64,000 bases of DNA from Modestobacter sp. VKM Ac-2985 (GTDB lineage Bacteria; Actinomycetota; Actinomycetes; Mycobacteriales; Geodermatophilaceae): the NCBI RefSeq assembly GCF_026967925.1, contig NZ_JAPVBI010000003.1, forward strand, positions 871,070 to 935,069. The letters run 5' to 3'. A model generated the notes under the pieces. That model saw only the letters and a list, made by a program, of their open reading frames with translations, did not search any database and was not told where the DNA came from. This document shows positions 43,915-53,099 of the stretch, in pieces. A program made the translations under genes and the position numbers. Within the stretch, counting starts at the first letter, position 1; every line of letters begins with the position of its first letter.

Positions 43915-46900
43915 ATGTCGACGGAGAGCGAGAGCCAGGACTTCATCCCGGGCTTCACCACCCCCAGGAACGCGGGAGTCGACTCCGCCGCCCGACGCTT
44001 CTCGTTCTCCCAGAACGTCGCGGGCACTCCGCCTCGACCGCAGCAGGAGACCACCCGGCTGTCCCAGTACTTCGAGCGGACGTGCGACGAGCACCCCTCG
44101 GCGACGGCGCTCGAGTGCGACGGCGAGCGGCTGAGCTACACCGACCTCGACCAGCGGGCCAACCGCCTGGCCCACCACCTGCTGGGGCTCGGCATCCGGG
44201 CCGGGGCCCGGGTCGGGATCCTGCTGGACCGCTCGGTGAACACCTACGTCGCCCTGCTCGCGGTGACGAAGACGGAGGCGACCTTCGTCCCGATCGACCC
44301 GTCGGCCCCGGCGGACCGCGTGCAGTACCAGGCCGAGGACTCCGACCTCGCGCTGGTGGTCACCACCACCTCGTTCGCCGCGACCTGCAGCGGGCTCCCC
44401 TGCCCGCCGCTCTTCCTGGACGAGCTGGGCGGCGACCTCGCGGCCGCCCCGAGCTGGCGCCCTGAGCTGGAGACCGGCGGCGACCCGGTCTGCTACATCA
44501 TCTACACCTCGGGCTCCAGTGGCCGCCCCAAGGGCGTGGAGATCGCCCAGTCGAGCATCTGCAACTTCATCGGCATCGTGCCGGTCCTGTACGGCGTCGA
44601 GTCGACCGACCGGGTCTACCAGGGCATGACGATCGCCTTCGACTTCTCCATCGAGGAGATCTGGCCGACCTGGGCCGTGGGCGCGACCCTCGTCGCCGGT
44701 CCCACGGACGGGCGTCGGGTGGGCTCGGGGCTGGCCGACTTCCTGGCCGAGCAGGAGATCACGATGATCTACTGCGTCCCCACCGTGCTCGCCACGCTGG
44801 ACCGCACCCTCCCGCTGATCCGCACGGTGAACGTCGGCGGCGAGGCCTGCCCGCGGGAGCTCGTCGACCGTTGGGGCCCCGGTCGCCGCATCCTGAACAC
44901 CTACGGCCCGACGGAGACCACCGTCACCTGCACGATGGCCGAGCTCTACCCCGGCAAGCCGGTGACGATCGGGCGGCCGCTGCCGACCTACCGCGTCACC
45001 CTGCTGGACGACGAGCGTCGGCCGGTCGGCAACGGTGAGATCGGCGAGATCTGCGTCGGCGGCCCGGGGGTCGCCCTCGGGTACGTCAACCGCCCCGACC
45101 TCACGGCCGACCGCTTCCTCCCCGACCCGCACGGCTACCCCGGTGAGCGGCTGTACCGCACCGGCGACCTGGGGCGCTTCCTCCCCGACGGCGAGCTGGA
45201 GTACCTCGGCCGCGCCGACAGCGAGGTGAAGGTCCGCGGCCACCGTGTCGACCTCCAGGAGATCGAGGGCATGCTCCTGCAGCACGACCGGGTCACGGCC
45301 GCGGTCGTCACGCTGCTGCCCGCGCCGGAGAGCGGTGGAGAGCTCGCCGCCTACGTCATCCCCCGCCCCGGGGACGACGCCACGGACCTCGTGTCCGAGC
45401 TGCACGACCTGCTCCTGGAGCAGCTGCCGCCCTACATGGTCCCGGCCTTCCTCGACGTCGTCTCCACCATCCCCATGCTGCCCAGCGGAAAGGCCGACCG
45501 GAAGGCGCTGCCCGACCCGCAGGGCCCGCGCCTGATGCGGGACACCGGGGCCTACGTGCCGCCGGACACCCCCGTCGAGGCCTGGGTGGCCGGGATCTGG
45601 GAGGAGGCGTTCGGCCTGCCCGGCGAGTCGGTGTCGGTCGAGGCCAACTTCTTCGACGCGCTGGGTGGCCACTCGCTGCTCGCCGCACGGATCATCTCCA
45701 CGATGCGCTCCAGCGACCTGGGTGCCGGGTTGTCCATCCTCGAGCTCTACCGGCACCCGACGGTCCGGTCCCTCGCCGCGCACCTGGAGGACGACGCCCG
45801 GTCCGGGGACGCAGCCGCCGAGCCGCACCTGCGCCGCCCGGTGCAGTCCTCCCGCCGCCGGGTGACCGCCTTCGGGTCGGCCCAGTTCGCCACCTTCTAC
45901 GGCATCGTCCTGCTGTTCCTGTTCCCGGCCGCGCTGGTCTACGCGCTGAACGACGGGGAGCCCTCGACCGCCCTGGTCGTCCAGCTGGCCTTCGCCCTGC
46001 CGGCGTTCTTCCTCGTCGTCCGCTGGGTGCTCCCGGTGGTCGGCTCGCGGCTGCTGTCCCGGGGACTGCAGCCCGGTGACCACCCGCTGTGGGGCTGGAC
46101 CCACCTGCGGGTCTGGACCGTGCAGAAGCTGATGGTGATCTCCCCGCTGACGGTCCTGAGCGGATCCCCGTGGGCGGCCACCTACCTGCGCCTGGCCGGC
46201 GCACGGATCGACGACGACTGCCACATCGGCACGTCGGAGATCAGCCTCCCGGCGATGCTGGACATCGGCCCGGGCGCGACCCTCGGCTACGGCACCCAGC
46301 TGCACGGCCACCGGGTCGCCGACGGCGTCCTCTCCCTCGGCGTCGTCTCCGTGGGTGCTCGCGCGACCCTCGGCTCGCAGTCGCTGCTGGAGGCCGGCTC
46401 GGCGGTCGAGGACGGGGGCGTCCTGCGTGAGCAGTCGCTGCTGCCCGCCGGTGAGATCGTCCCCGCCGGTGCGACCTGGGCCGGTTCGCCGGCCCGCGCC
46501 TCGACCGAGCCGGCCGACCCGGTCCTCGGGTTGATGACCAGCTGCTCCGCTGCACCCACCACCTGGACCCGTCAGCTGCGGACCGGCTTCGCCGCCGGCA
46601 TCACACTGCTGGAGCTGCTGCCCTTCTTCGTGCTGCTCCCCGTGGTCGCGCTCGTCTGGTGGGTGCTGCTGACCTTCGGGCTGGTCCCCGCCATCATCGC
46701 CACCGCGCTCTCCGGCCCGGTCTTCGTGGCTGCCTCGTGCGCGCTCATCCTGGGCTGCCGCCGGCTGGCCCTCACGGAGACGCCGCCGGGCGTCCACCAC
46801 GTGCGCTCCAAGCTCGGGCTGGAGAAGTGGCTGGGCGACAAGCTGCTGGAGATGAGCCTGATGCTCAACAACAGCATGTACGCGACGCTGTACACCTCCA

Positions 46901-48084
46901 TCTGGCTGCGGGCCATGGGGACCAAGGTCGGCCGTGGCGCCGAGGTCTCCACCATCGCGAACATCGACCCCGACCTGCTCACCCTCGGCGAGGGCAGCTT
47001 CGTGGCGGACATGGCCAGCGTCGGCAGCGCCACCTACGCCAACGGGCACGTGGCCTTCCAGGTCACCGAGGTCGGTGCCCGCGCCTTCGTCGGGAACGCC
47101 GCCTACATCCCGTCGGGTTCGCACCTGGGCGACGGCTCGCTGATCGGCGTCCGGAGCGTGCCGCCGACCGGAGGCGTGCCGGCGGACAGCTCGTGGCTCG
47201 GCTCCCCGCCGATCAACCTGCCGCGCCGGGAGATGTACGAGGAGTACACGGAGGCGGAGACCTTCACGCCCAGCCGCCGCCGGGTGCGCGCCCGCTATGC
47301 CATCGAGTTCCTGCGCATCGTGCTGCCCAGCTCGATCCTGGCCCTGGCGATGTTCGGCACGCTGTACGGCGCCTCGGTGCTCGCGGCGAACCAGGGCGTG
47401 CTCGTCACCGTCGTGGTGGCGCCGCTGATCGCACTGCTCTCCAGCCTCGCCGTCGTGGTGGGGGTCGCGCTGCTCAAGTGGGTCCTCGTCGGCCGGTACA
47501 AGCCGCGGGTGGAGCCGCTGTGGAGCGGATTCGTGCGCCGCACCGAGTTCGTCACCGGCATCTACGAGGCGGCTGCCGTCCCGGCACTGCTGACCTGGCT
47601 CACCGGTACGCCGCTGCTCGGCCCGCTGCTGCGGCTGTACGGGGCGAAGATCGGCCGGCGGACGCTGATCGACACCACCTACCTCACCGAGTTCGACCTG
47701 GTGACCCTGGGCGACGACGTGTCCGTGGGCACCAACGCCTCGCTGCAGACCCACCTGTTCGAGGACCGCGTGATGAAGATGGACCACGTCATCATCCGGG
47801 ACCGGGCCAGCGTCGGGGACAAGTCCGTCGTCCTCTACGGCTCCACCGTGGAGGAGGACGCCACCATCGCCGACCTCTCCCTGGTCATGAAGGGCGAGGT
47901 GCTGCCCGCCGGCACCGCGTGGAGCGGCATCCCGGCCCAGAAGGTGGGCCGCGCCCCGGCCAGCACGCTGCCGGTCCGGGACGACCCGGCGCTCGACACC
48001 ACTGCCCGTGACAACCCGGCGGTCGACAACCCGACCACCGAGAGCCGGCAGCTCAGCACCGCATCGAACAGCCGGGAAGGGTGA
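43915..48084 (+). CDS. Pls/PosA-type membrane non-ribosomal peptide synthetase
   Basis: A 1389-residue single-module synthetase. The adenylation domain (about 45-540) has YIIYTSGSSGRPKGVEI, NTYGPTETT, YRTGDLGRFLPDGELEYLGR and LPSGKADRKALP (Lys526); the carrier domain has DALGGHSLLA (Ser587 takes phosphopantetheine). Then come three units, each of a membrane-helix pair (about 658-710, 892-945, 1132-1193) followed by a hexapeptide-like soluble C domain (about 755-865, 985-1100, 1240-1345). This is the plan of epsilon-poly-L-lysine synthetase, which releases amino-acid homopolymers of variable length at the membrane. The residues lining the amino acid pocket include Glu247, which would suit a basic amino acid. 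Its stop overlaps the DUF418 gene. Confidence 0.9.
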   Translation: MSTESESQDFIPGFTTPRNAGVDSAARRFSFSQNVAGTPPRPQQETTRLSQYFERTCDEHPSATALECDGERLSYTDLDQRANRLAHHLLGLGIRAGARVGILLDRSVNTYVALLAVTKTEATFVPIDPSAPADRVQYQAEDSDLALVVTTTSFAATCSGLPCPPLFLDELGGDLAAAPSWRPELETGGDPVCYIIYTSGSSGRPKGVEIAQSSICNFIGIVPVLYGVESTDRVYQGMTIAFDFSIEEIWPTWAVGATLVAGPTDGRRVGSGLADFLAEQEITMIYCVPTVLATLDRTLPLIRTVNVGGEACPRELVDRWGPGRRILNTYGPTETTVTCTMAELYPGKPVTIGRPLPTYRVTLLDDERRPVGNGEIGEICVGGPGVALGYVNRPDLTADRFLPDPHGYPGERLYRTGDLGRFLPDGELEYLGRADSEVKVRGHRVDLQEIEGMLLQHDRVTAAVVTLLPAPESGGELAAYVIPRPGDDATDLVSELHDLLLEQLPPYMVPAFLDVVSTIPMLPSGKADRKALPDPQGPRLMRDTGAYVPPDTPVEAWVAGIWEEAFGLPGESVSVEANFFDALGGHSLLAARIISTMRSSDLGAGLSILELYRHPTVRSLAAHLEDDARSGDAAAEPHLRRPVQSSRRRVTAFGSAQFATFYGIVLLFLFPAALVYALNDGEPSTALVVQLAFALPAFFLVVRWVLPVVGSRLLSRGLQPGDHPLWGWTHLRVWTVQKLMVISPLTVLSGSPWAATYLRLAGARIDDDCHIGTSEISLPAMLDIGPGATLGYGTQLHGHRVADGVLSLGVVSVGARATLGSQSLLEAGSAVEDGGVLREQSLLPAGEIVPAGATWAGSPARASTEPADPVLGLMTSCSAAPTTWTRQLRTGFAAGITLLELLPFFVLLPVVALVWWVLLTFGLVPAIIATALSGPVFVAASCALILGCRRLALTETPPGVHHVRSKLGLEKWLGDKLLEMSLMLNNSMYATLYTSIWLRAMGTKVGRGAEVSTIANIDPDLLTLGEGSFVADMASVGSATYANGHVAFQVTEVGARAFVGNAAYIPSGSHLGDGSLIGVRSVPPTGGVPADSSWLGSPPINLPRREMYEEYTEAETFTPSRRRVRARYAIEFLRIVLPSSILALAMFGTLYGASVLAANQGVLVTVVVAPLIALLSSLAVVVGVALLKWVLVGRYKPRVEPLWSGFVRRTEFVTGIYEAAAVPALLTWLTGTPLLGPLLRLYGAKIGRRTLIDTTYLTEFDLVTLGDDVSVGTNASLQTHLFEDRVMKMDHVIIRDRASVGDKSVVLYGSTVEEDATIADLSLVMKGEVLPAGTAWSGIPAQKVGRAPASTLPVRDDPALDTTARDNPAVDNPTTESRQLSTASNSREG

Positions 48085-48086
48085 CC

Positions 48087-49427
48087 GTGTCCCAGACCAG
48101 CGAGCACCGCAACATCGTGGCCCCACTGCCCTCAGAGCCCGGTCCCACCGTGGCGGGGCTGCCGCACAGCTGCGCACCCGCACCGGCCGGCGACGTCGCC
48201 GGCACCCCGGCCGAGGGCGCCCCGGCGAAGGCAGCGCCCCCGCGCCCGCGCGCACGGCTGATCGGGATCGACGCCGCCCGCGGCGTCGCGCTCGTGGGCA
48301 TGATGTCGGTGCACCTGATCCCCGCGGCCACCGACGCCGGCGACGTGTCCCTGGCGTGGTTGCTCTCCAACGGCAAGGCCTCCGCACTGTTCGCCCTGCT
48401 CGCCGGCGTCGGCATCGCCTTCTCCACGGGCCGGCGCCGCCCGCCCCGCGGTCTGGCCTGGCGGGCCGCCGCGCTGTCCCTGCTCACCCGGGCCGTGATC
48501 ATCGCGGCGATCGGCCTCGCGCTCGGGTACGTCGTCGGGACCGGCGACGCCGCGGTGATCCTGGCCTACTACGGGGTGCTGTTCGCCCTGGCCATCCCGT
48601 TCCTGCGGCTGTCGACCCGCGGGCTGGTGGTCGCGGCGGCGATCGCAGCGCTCGTCATGCCGCTGGTCAGCTACGCGCTGCGGCTGGAACTGACGCCGGT
48701 TCCCGAGGCCAACCCGACGCTGACCGACCTGGTCACCGACCCCCTGGGGCTGCTGCTCCAGCTGACCCTCACCGGGGTGTTCCCCGCCCTGGTCTGGATC
48801 GCCTACCTGCTGGCCGGCATGGCCGTGGGCCGGGCGGTGCTCGCCTCGCGGCGGGTCGTCTCCCAGATCACGCTGATCGGCCTGGCGCTCGCCCTGGCGT
48901 CCAGCCTGCTGTCGATGCTGCTGCTGACCGTCGGTGGCCGGGGCGAGGCCCTGCGCCTCGACGCCGTGCAGAGCATGGACTTCGAGCTCTACCAGGACAC
49001 CCTGACCTGGGGGCCGTCGGGAACGACGCCGACCAACAGCCCGTGGTGGCTGGTGGCCACCGCGCCGCACAGCGGCAGCCCGCTGGACCTCGCCTTCACC
49101 ATCGGGGTGGCGCTGGCCGTGCTGGGCGCGTGCCTGCTGCTCGGCCGGGGCCTGCAGCCGCTGCTGCGCCCGCTGGCCGCCGGCGGCAGCATGACCCTGA
49201 CCCTCTACAGCGTCCACCTGCTGCTGGTCGCCGCACCGTTCCCCCGCGGCGTGCTGAACCTGGTCGTGCAGGTGGCCGTGCTGCTGACCTTCGCCCTGGT
49301 CTGGAACCGGAGCCATCTGCGCGGTCCGCTGGAGGAGCTCGTCTGGCGGGCGACCGATGCCGTACGACGGAAGGTGCTGAGCTCCCCGGGAGCGCATCGG
49401 GCGCCGACCACCACGACCGGCAGCTGA
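48087..49427 (+). CDS. DUF418/DUF1624-type membrane protein
   Basis: A 446-residue protein with about ten membrane helices. After a Pro/Ala-rich N-terminus, ARLIGIDAARGVALVGMMSVHLIPAA near 57 is the DUF1624 (heparan-glucosaminide acetyltransferase-like) opening; the C-terminal half with LLRPLAAGGSMTLTLYSVHLLLVAAPF is the DUF418 part. Proteins of this fold may transfer acyl groups across or at the membrane. GGGAAGG lies six bases before the GTG at 48087; the first GTG (48081) overlaps the NRPS stop but is too close to that site. Its tight linkage suggests modification or export of the NRPS product (inference). Confidence 0.83.
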   Translation: MSQTSEHRNIVAPLPSEPGPTVAGLPHSCAPAPAGDVAGTPAEGAPAKAAPPRPRARLIGIDAARGVALVGMMSVHLIPAATDAGDVSLAWLLSNGKASALFALLAGVGIAFSTGRRRPPRGLAWRAAALSLLTRAVIIAAIGLALGYVVGTGDAAVILAYYGVLFALAIPFLRLSTRGLVVAAAIAALVMPLVSYALRLELTPVPEANPTLTDLVTDPLGLLLQLTLTGVFPALVWIAYLLAGMAVGRAVLASRRVVSQITLIGLALALASSLLSMLLLTVGGRGEALRLDAVQSMDFELYQDTLTWGPSGTTPTNSPWWLVATAPHSGSPLDLAFTIGVALAVLGACLLLGRGLQPLLRPLAAGGSMTLTLYSVHLLLVAAPFPRGVLNLVVQVAVLLTFALVWNRSHLRGPLEELVWRATDAVRRKVLSSPGAHRAPTTTTGS

Positions 49428-49429
49428 GC

Positions 49430-50134
49430 GTGTTCGGGCGTGGCGGTGACCGGCGACTCGCGCTGGTCTACCGCGGGCCGGCCTCCACGGACGGGTGCCC
49501 GGAGGCGGTGGCCGAGGCGCTGGCGCGGAGCCGGTGGGACCTCGACGTCCGCTTCGTCGGGGCCAAGGAGCGGCTGGCCCTGGAGCCGGCGGTGCTCGCC
49601 TCCGCCGTGCTCTACGCCCAGCCCGGCGGCGGCGAGCTGAAGAAGGCCTGGCGCAAGCTCCGCAAGCAGGCCCCGGCGATCCAGGAGTACGTCGCCGGTG
49701 GCGGCCGCTACCTGGGCTTCTGTCTCGGCGGTTACCTCGCCGGCGAGACCCCCGGCTTCGGGCTCCTGCCCGGGGACACCGACCAGTTCGTCTCCTCGCC
49801 GGGAGCGTGGCCGACCCACACCGACGACGCGGTGGCCACGGTCGTCTGGGCCGGCGTCCGCCGCCAGGTGTTCTTCCAGGACGGCGCCTGGTTCGACCTC
49901 GACCCGGCCCGCGGGCCGGCCGAGGTGCTGGCCACCTACGAGAACGGGCTGCCCGCGGCCGTGGTCGCCCCCTTCGGCGCGGGCGCGGTCGGCGTCGTCG
50001 GCCCGCACCCCGAGGCGACCCCGGACTGGTTCACCGACGTCGGGCTGCCCGTGCCCGCGGACCTGCGGGCCGACCTCACCCAGGACCTCGTCGACCGGGT
50101 GATGCGGATCGGCCAGGTCTCCCGGACCCGCTGA
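49430..50134 (+). CDS. BPL_N (amidotransferase-like) protein
   Basis: A 234-residue protein with the class I amidotransferase-like fold of the biotin-protein-ligase N-terminal family. LALVYRGPASTDGCPEAVAEAL begins the domain, VLYAQPGGGELKKAWRKL and GRYLGFCLGGYLAGETPGFGLLPGD (Cys98 at the nucleophile elbow) follow, and VVGPHPEATPDWF near the end holds a possible His. No biotin-ligase domain is attached. It starts two bases after the DUF418 stop and is the third gene of the NRPS operon; it may cleave or amidate the product. The assignment of a reaction would be guesswork. Confidence 0.82.
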   Translation: MFGRGGDRRLALVYRGPASTDGCPEAVAEALARSRWDLDVRFVGAKERLALEPAVLASAVLYAQPGGGELKKAWRKLRKQAPAIQEYVAGGGRYLGFCLGGYLAGETPGFGLLPGDTDQFVSSPGAWPTHTDDAVATVVWAGVRRQVFFQDGAWFDLDPARGPAEVLATYENGLPAAVVAPFGAGAVGVVGPHPEATPDWFTDVGLPVPADLRADLTQDLVDRVMRIGQVSRTR

Positions 50135-50135
50135 A

Positions 50136-50185
50136 CACCGCAGGCCGCCGTGCAGAGCCCACGCTCTGCACGGCGGCCTGCGGTG
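50136..50185. terminator. Very strong bidirectional terminator
   Basis: A perfect 23-base-pair stem (50136-50158 with 50163-50185) with a four-base loop, beginning two bases after the stop of the BPL_N gene and ending 22 bases before the stop of the convergent esterase gene. Confidence 0.88.
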
Positions 50186-50207
50186 CTCCGACGGTCCCGC
50201 GGTCGGC

Positions 50208-51389
50208 TCAGCCCTCGTCGAGGAAGCCGGCCACGATCGTGCCGAACTGCCCGGACCGGTCGTGGCCCACCCCGGCCGGGGCGACGAGCCGGGTGTTGAG
50301 GCCCTGGGCCGAGTACCACTGCTGCCCGGCCTGCGCGCCCCAGGGCCCGGAGAGCGCGTTGAACCCACCGCCGGCGCCGGTGTCCTGGGCGCCGGTGTCC
50401 CAACGCAGGGCGACCTTCCCCTTGACGTCCGCGGGGATGCTGGCCCGCCCCGCCGGTGCGCCACCGCCACCGATCGCGATGACCCCGCCGCCGCCGGACC
50501 AGAGCGCCGGGTGGGCGGGGAAGACGAAGCGGGTCGCCGCCTGTGCGCCCGAGGAGTAGCCGGCGAACCAGAGCTCACCGGCGCCGTACTGGGCCTTCGC
50601 GTCGGCGATCAGCGCCGCGAGGTACGTCGCGTACCCGGCAGCGTCCCCCCGCTCCCAGCACTGGCAGGAGCGGTTCGGGCTGAACGGCGCAACGAGCACC
50701 ATGTTGCGCGCCTTCGCCACGGCGGCCAGCCCCTTCGAGCCACCGATCGCGTACGACTGGGTCGGGTTCTCGACGCCGTACTCACCGGTGCCGTCGGCGT
50801 ACACCAGCAGGCCGATCGGCTTGGCCGGGTCGATGCCCTCGGCGAAGACCCGGTAGTCCGCGGTGTAGCCGGCAGCGCTGAAGGACGTCGTCCGGTTGGT
50901 CAGGGCCCCCGTGGGCGCGGGGCGCGCCGGGGTGCTGGCGACCGGGGCCGGAGCGGGAGCGGGAGCGGCGACCGGCACGGGAGCCGGGGCCGGGGCCGGG
51001 GCCGGGGCCGGGGTGCTGGCGACCGGGGCTGGTGCCGGAGCCGGAGCGGGCGCCGGGGCCGGGGCCGGGGCGGGGGCCGGGGCCGGGGCGGGGGCCGGCG
51101 CCGCGGTCGAGCGAGCCGGCGCCTGGGTGCCCCGACGTGCCCGGTCGGCGGACCGCGCCGCCTTCTCGGCCCGGGCCGCCTCGAGCTGGACCGCGGTCTC
51201 CGCCTGCGGCTGCTCGCTGCTCGCCGGCGATGCGGCGGGCGAGGTGTCCGCGACGTTGGTGGCGCCGAACACGGCGCTCACGCACAGGAACGCGGCGGCC
51301 ACGCCGGCGCGGGCACGCCGGCCCCGGCGGGTGGAGAGGGCGGACAGGAAGCGGCGGCCACGGCCGCTCCGGGTGTGACGTCTGGACAA
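50208..51389 (-). CDS. Secreted esterase-like protein with long Pro-Ala linker
   Basis: A 393-residue exported protein. A twin-basic N-terminus and signal helix (about 24-45) lead to a charged segment, then an unusual linker of about 60 residues made almost entirely of Pro-Ala pairs, interrupted by VASTP. The C-terminal domain is alpha/beta hydrolase-like: GLLVYADGTGEYG, LVAPFSPNRSCQCWERGDAAGYATYLAAL, the elbow GYSSGAQAATRFVF (Ser) and a late GVGHDRSGQF with a His. Probably a wall-spanning esterase. The TTG at 51389 is chosen because GGAGGGG lies seven bases upstream; an ATG 40 codons earlier has no site. Confidence 0.78.
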   Translation of the reverse strand: MSRRHTRSGRGRRFLSALSTRRGRRARAGVAAAFLCVSAVFGATNVADTSPAASPASSEQPQAETAVQLEAARAEKAARSADRARRGTQAPARSTAAPAPAPAPAPAPAPAPAPAPAPAPAPVASTPAPAPAPAPAPVPVAAPAPAPAPVASTPARPAPTGALTNRTTSFSAAGYTADYRVFAEGIDPAKPIGLLVYADGTGEYGVENPTQSYAIGGSKGLAAVAKARNMVLVAPFSPNRSCQCWERGDAAGYATYLAALIADAKAQYGAGELWFAGYSSGAQAATRFVFPAHPALWSGGGGVIAIGGGGAPAGRASIPADVKGKVALRWDTGAQDTGAGGGFNALSGPWGAQAGQQWYSAQGLNTRLVAPAGVGHDRSGQFGTIVAGFLDEG

Positions 51390-51652
51390 GAAGAGACCCC
51401 TCCGAGCGTCCGCCACACGGGGTGCGGACGGTGTGCGGTGATTACGGAACTGATCGTTACACGCACTTTCTGCATCCGTAAGGTCACGCTCGGTCCACAG
51501 TTGGCTCATTCGTCACGCCCGTCACACCCGCCCCTGCCGACGGTGTGTCCGACCGCACCGGTTGCCGAGGACCGCGGGTTGGCACCCGTTGCGCACAACC
51601 GGGACGATGGACGGCGGCGGGAGGACCCGTCGTCCATCTCGGAGGGGCAGTG

Positions 51653-53092
51653 ATGCGCGCGGGTCGTCGACGGGCCGCGGCCACTGCGCTCGTCGGGGCC
51701 GTGCTCCTCGCCGGCTGCACGACGGGCGGCTCCCCCGATCCGGAGCCCCCGCCCACCGCCGCTCCGGAGGCCGAGGGCTGGCCCGAGCCGTGGGCCGACC
51801 GGCCGGTGGTCGACCTGCGCTTCGACGTCGCCGAGGACCTGGAGACGGTCGCCGGCGAGGAACGGGTGGTCTTCACCCCCGACCTGAACACGTGCGTGCT
51901 GGTCTTCCGCTCCTGGCCCAACAAGCCGGCCACCGCGCGGGCGGGCAGCGGGCTGACCGTGTCCGAGGTGCGGGTCGACGGCGAGCCGGCCGAGGCGCGC
52001 GACGTGCCGGCCGGGGCACCCGAGAGCGCGCCCGCCGGCACGCTGCTGGAGGTGCCGCTGGCCGAGTGCGCCGAACCCGGCGACGAGATCACCGTCGACC
52101 TCGAGTTCGAGGTGGAGCTCGGTCCGGACGTCAACGAGCGGGTCGGCACCTCCACCGACGTGGACGCCGCCTGGTTCGCCACCGCCTTCCCGCTGCTGGC
52201 CTGGGAGCGCGGGCGGGGGTGGGACCGCGGCCCGGCCGTCGCCGTGGCCGGCGAGATGGCGGTGAGCGAGGACTTCGAGCTCGCCTCGCTGGAGGTGGTC
52301 GCGGACTCCCGGTACGAGGTGCTCGGCACCGGCGAGGCGGTCGGCACCTCCGACGGCCCCGGCGACACCACGGTCCACGAGTTCACCGCCCCCGCGGTCC
52401 GGGACGTCGCGGTCACCGTCGGGGAGCTCGACGTGCAGTCGGCCGAGATCGGCGGCGTCCGGGTCCACGTGGGCCTGGACGAGGGCGTGGCGGAGGCGAC
52501 CACGGCGGAGTGGCTGGCCCAGCTCGAGTCGTCGATGGCGGCCCTGGTCGAGCTGCTGGGCCCCTTCCCCTACTCCGACCTCTGGGTCTCGGTGCTGTCC
52601 AGCCAGACCAGCGGCATCGAGTTCCCCGGCGCGATCCAGTTCGGTGACGTCGACCCGGAGTTCCGCCGCGCGCTGGTGACCCACGAGCTGGCGCACATGT
52701 GGCTCTACGGCCTGGTCGGCAACAACCAGGGCGTGCACCCCTGGCTGGACGAGTCGTTCGCGACCTTCGCGCAGATGGTCGTGCACGGCGAGGGCTCGGC
52801 CAGCATGGCCGACCTGCCCGGGTCCCGCCGGCACGGCGTGGGCGAGCCGATCCAGTACTGGGAGCAGTTCCGGCGGCCCAGCTCGGCCTACTACGACACC
52901 GTCTACATCGCCGGCGGGACGACCCTGGTCGACGCCCGGACCCAGGTGGGCGCCGAGGCGTTCGACGCGGCGCTGCGGGAGTACCTGCGCACGAACGCCT
53001 GGTCGATCGCCACGCCGGAGGACGTCCAGGAGGCCTTCGCCGAGCTGCCCGAGGTGCTCGACGAGCTGGAGGAGGTCGGCGCCCTGCCCTGA
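51653..53092 (+). CDS. M1-like zinc peptidase lipoprotein
   Basis: A 479-residue lipoprotein: lipobox LLAGC (about 18-22), a Pro-rich linker, a beta-rich N-terminal domain and a gluzincin domain with VTHELAHMWLYGLVGNNQGVHPWLDESFATF, which contains the HExxH and the downstream Glu zinc ligand. The N-terminal GAMEN signature of true M1 aminopeptidases appears only as TSGIEFPGAIQFG. It is lipid-anchored outside the cell. GGAGGGG precedes the ATG. It lies divergent to the secreted esterase. Confidence 0.87.
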   Translation: MRAGRRRAAATALVGAVLLAGCTTGGSPDPEPPPTAAPEAEGWPEPWADRPVVDLRFDVAEDLETVAGEERVVFTPDLNTCVLVFRSWPNKPATARAGSGLTVSEVRVDGEPAEARDVPAGAPESAPAGTLLEVPLAECAEPGDEITVDLEFEVELGPDVNERVGTSTDVDAAWFATAFPLLAWERGRGWDRGPAVAVAGEMAVSEDFELASLEVVADSRYEVLGTGEAVGTSDGPGDTTVHEFTAPAVRDVAVTVGELDVQSAEIGGVRVHVGLDEGVAEATTAEWLAQLESSMAALVELLGPFPYSDLWVSVLSSQTSGIEFPGAIQFGDVDPEFRRALVTHELAHMWLYGLVGNNQGVHPWLDESFATFAQMVVHGEGSASMADLPGSRRHGVGEPIQYWEQFRRPSSAYYDTVYIAGGTTLVDARTQVGAEAFDAALREYLRTNAWSIATPEDVQEAFAELPEVLDELEEVGALP

Positions 53093-53099
53093 CCGCCGG

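Noticed and set aside
43789-48387. A 1532-codon open frame on the minus strand opposite the NRPS gene
   Set aside because: Shadow of the NRPS coding frame in GC-rich DNA; the product is a low-complexity Arg/Gly/Asp/Gln string without motifs, while the plus strand has full NRPS motifs.
50896-51378. Plus-strand frame made of Gly-Ala repeats
   Set aside because: It is the complement of the Pro-Ala linker of the esterase gene, with no start site and no other content.
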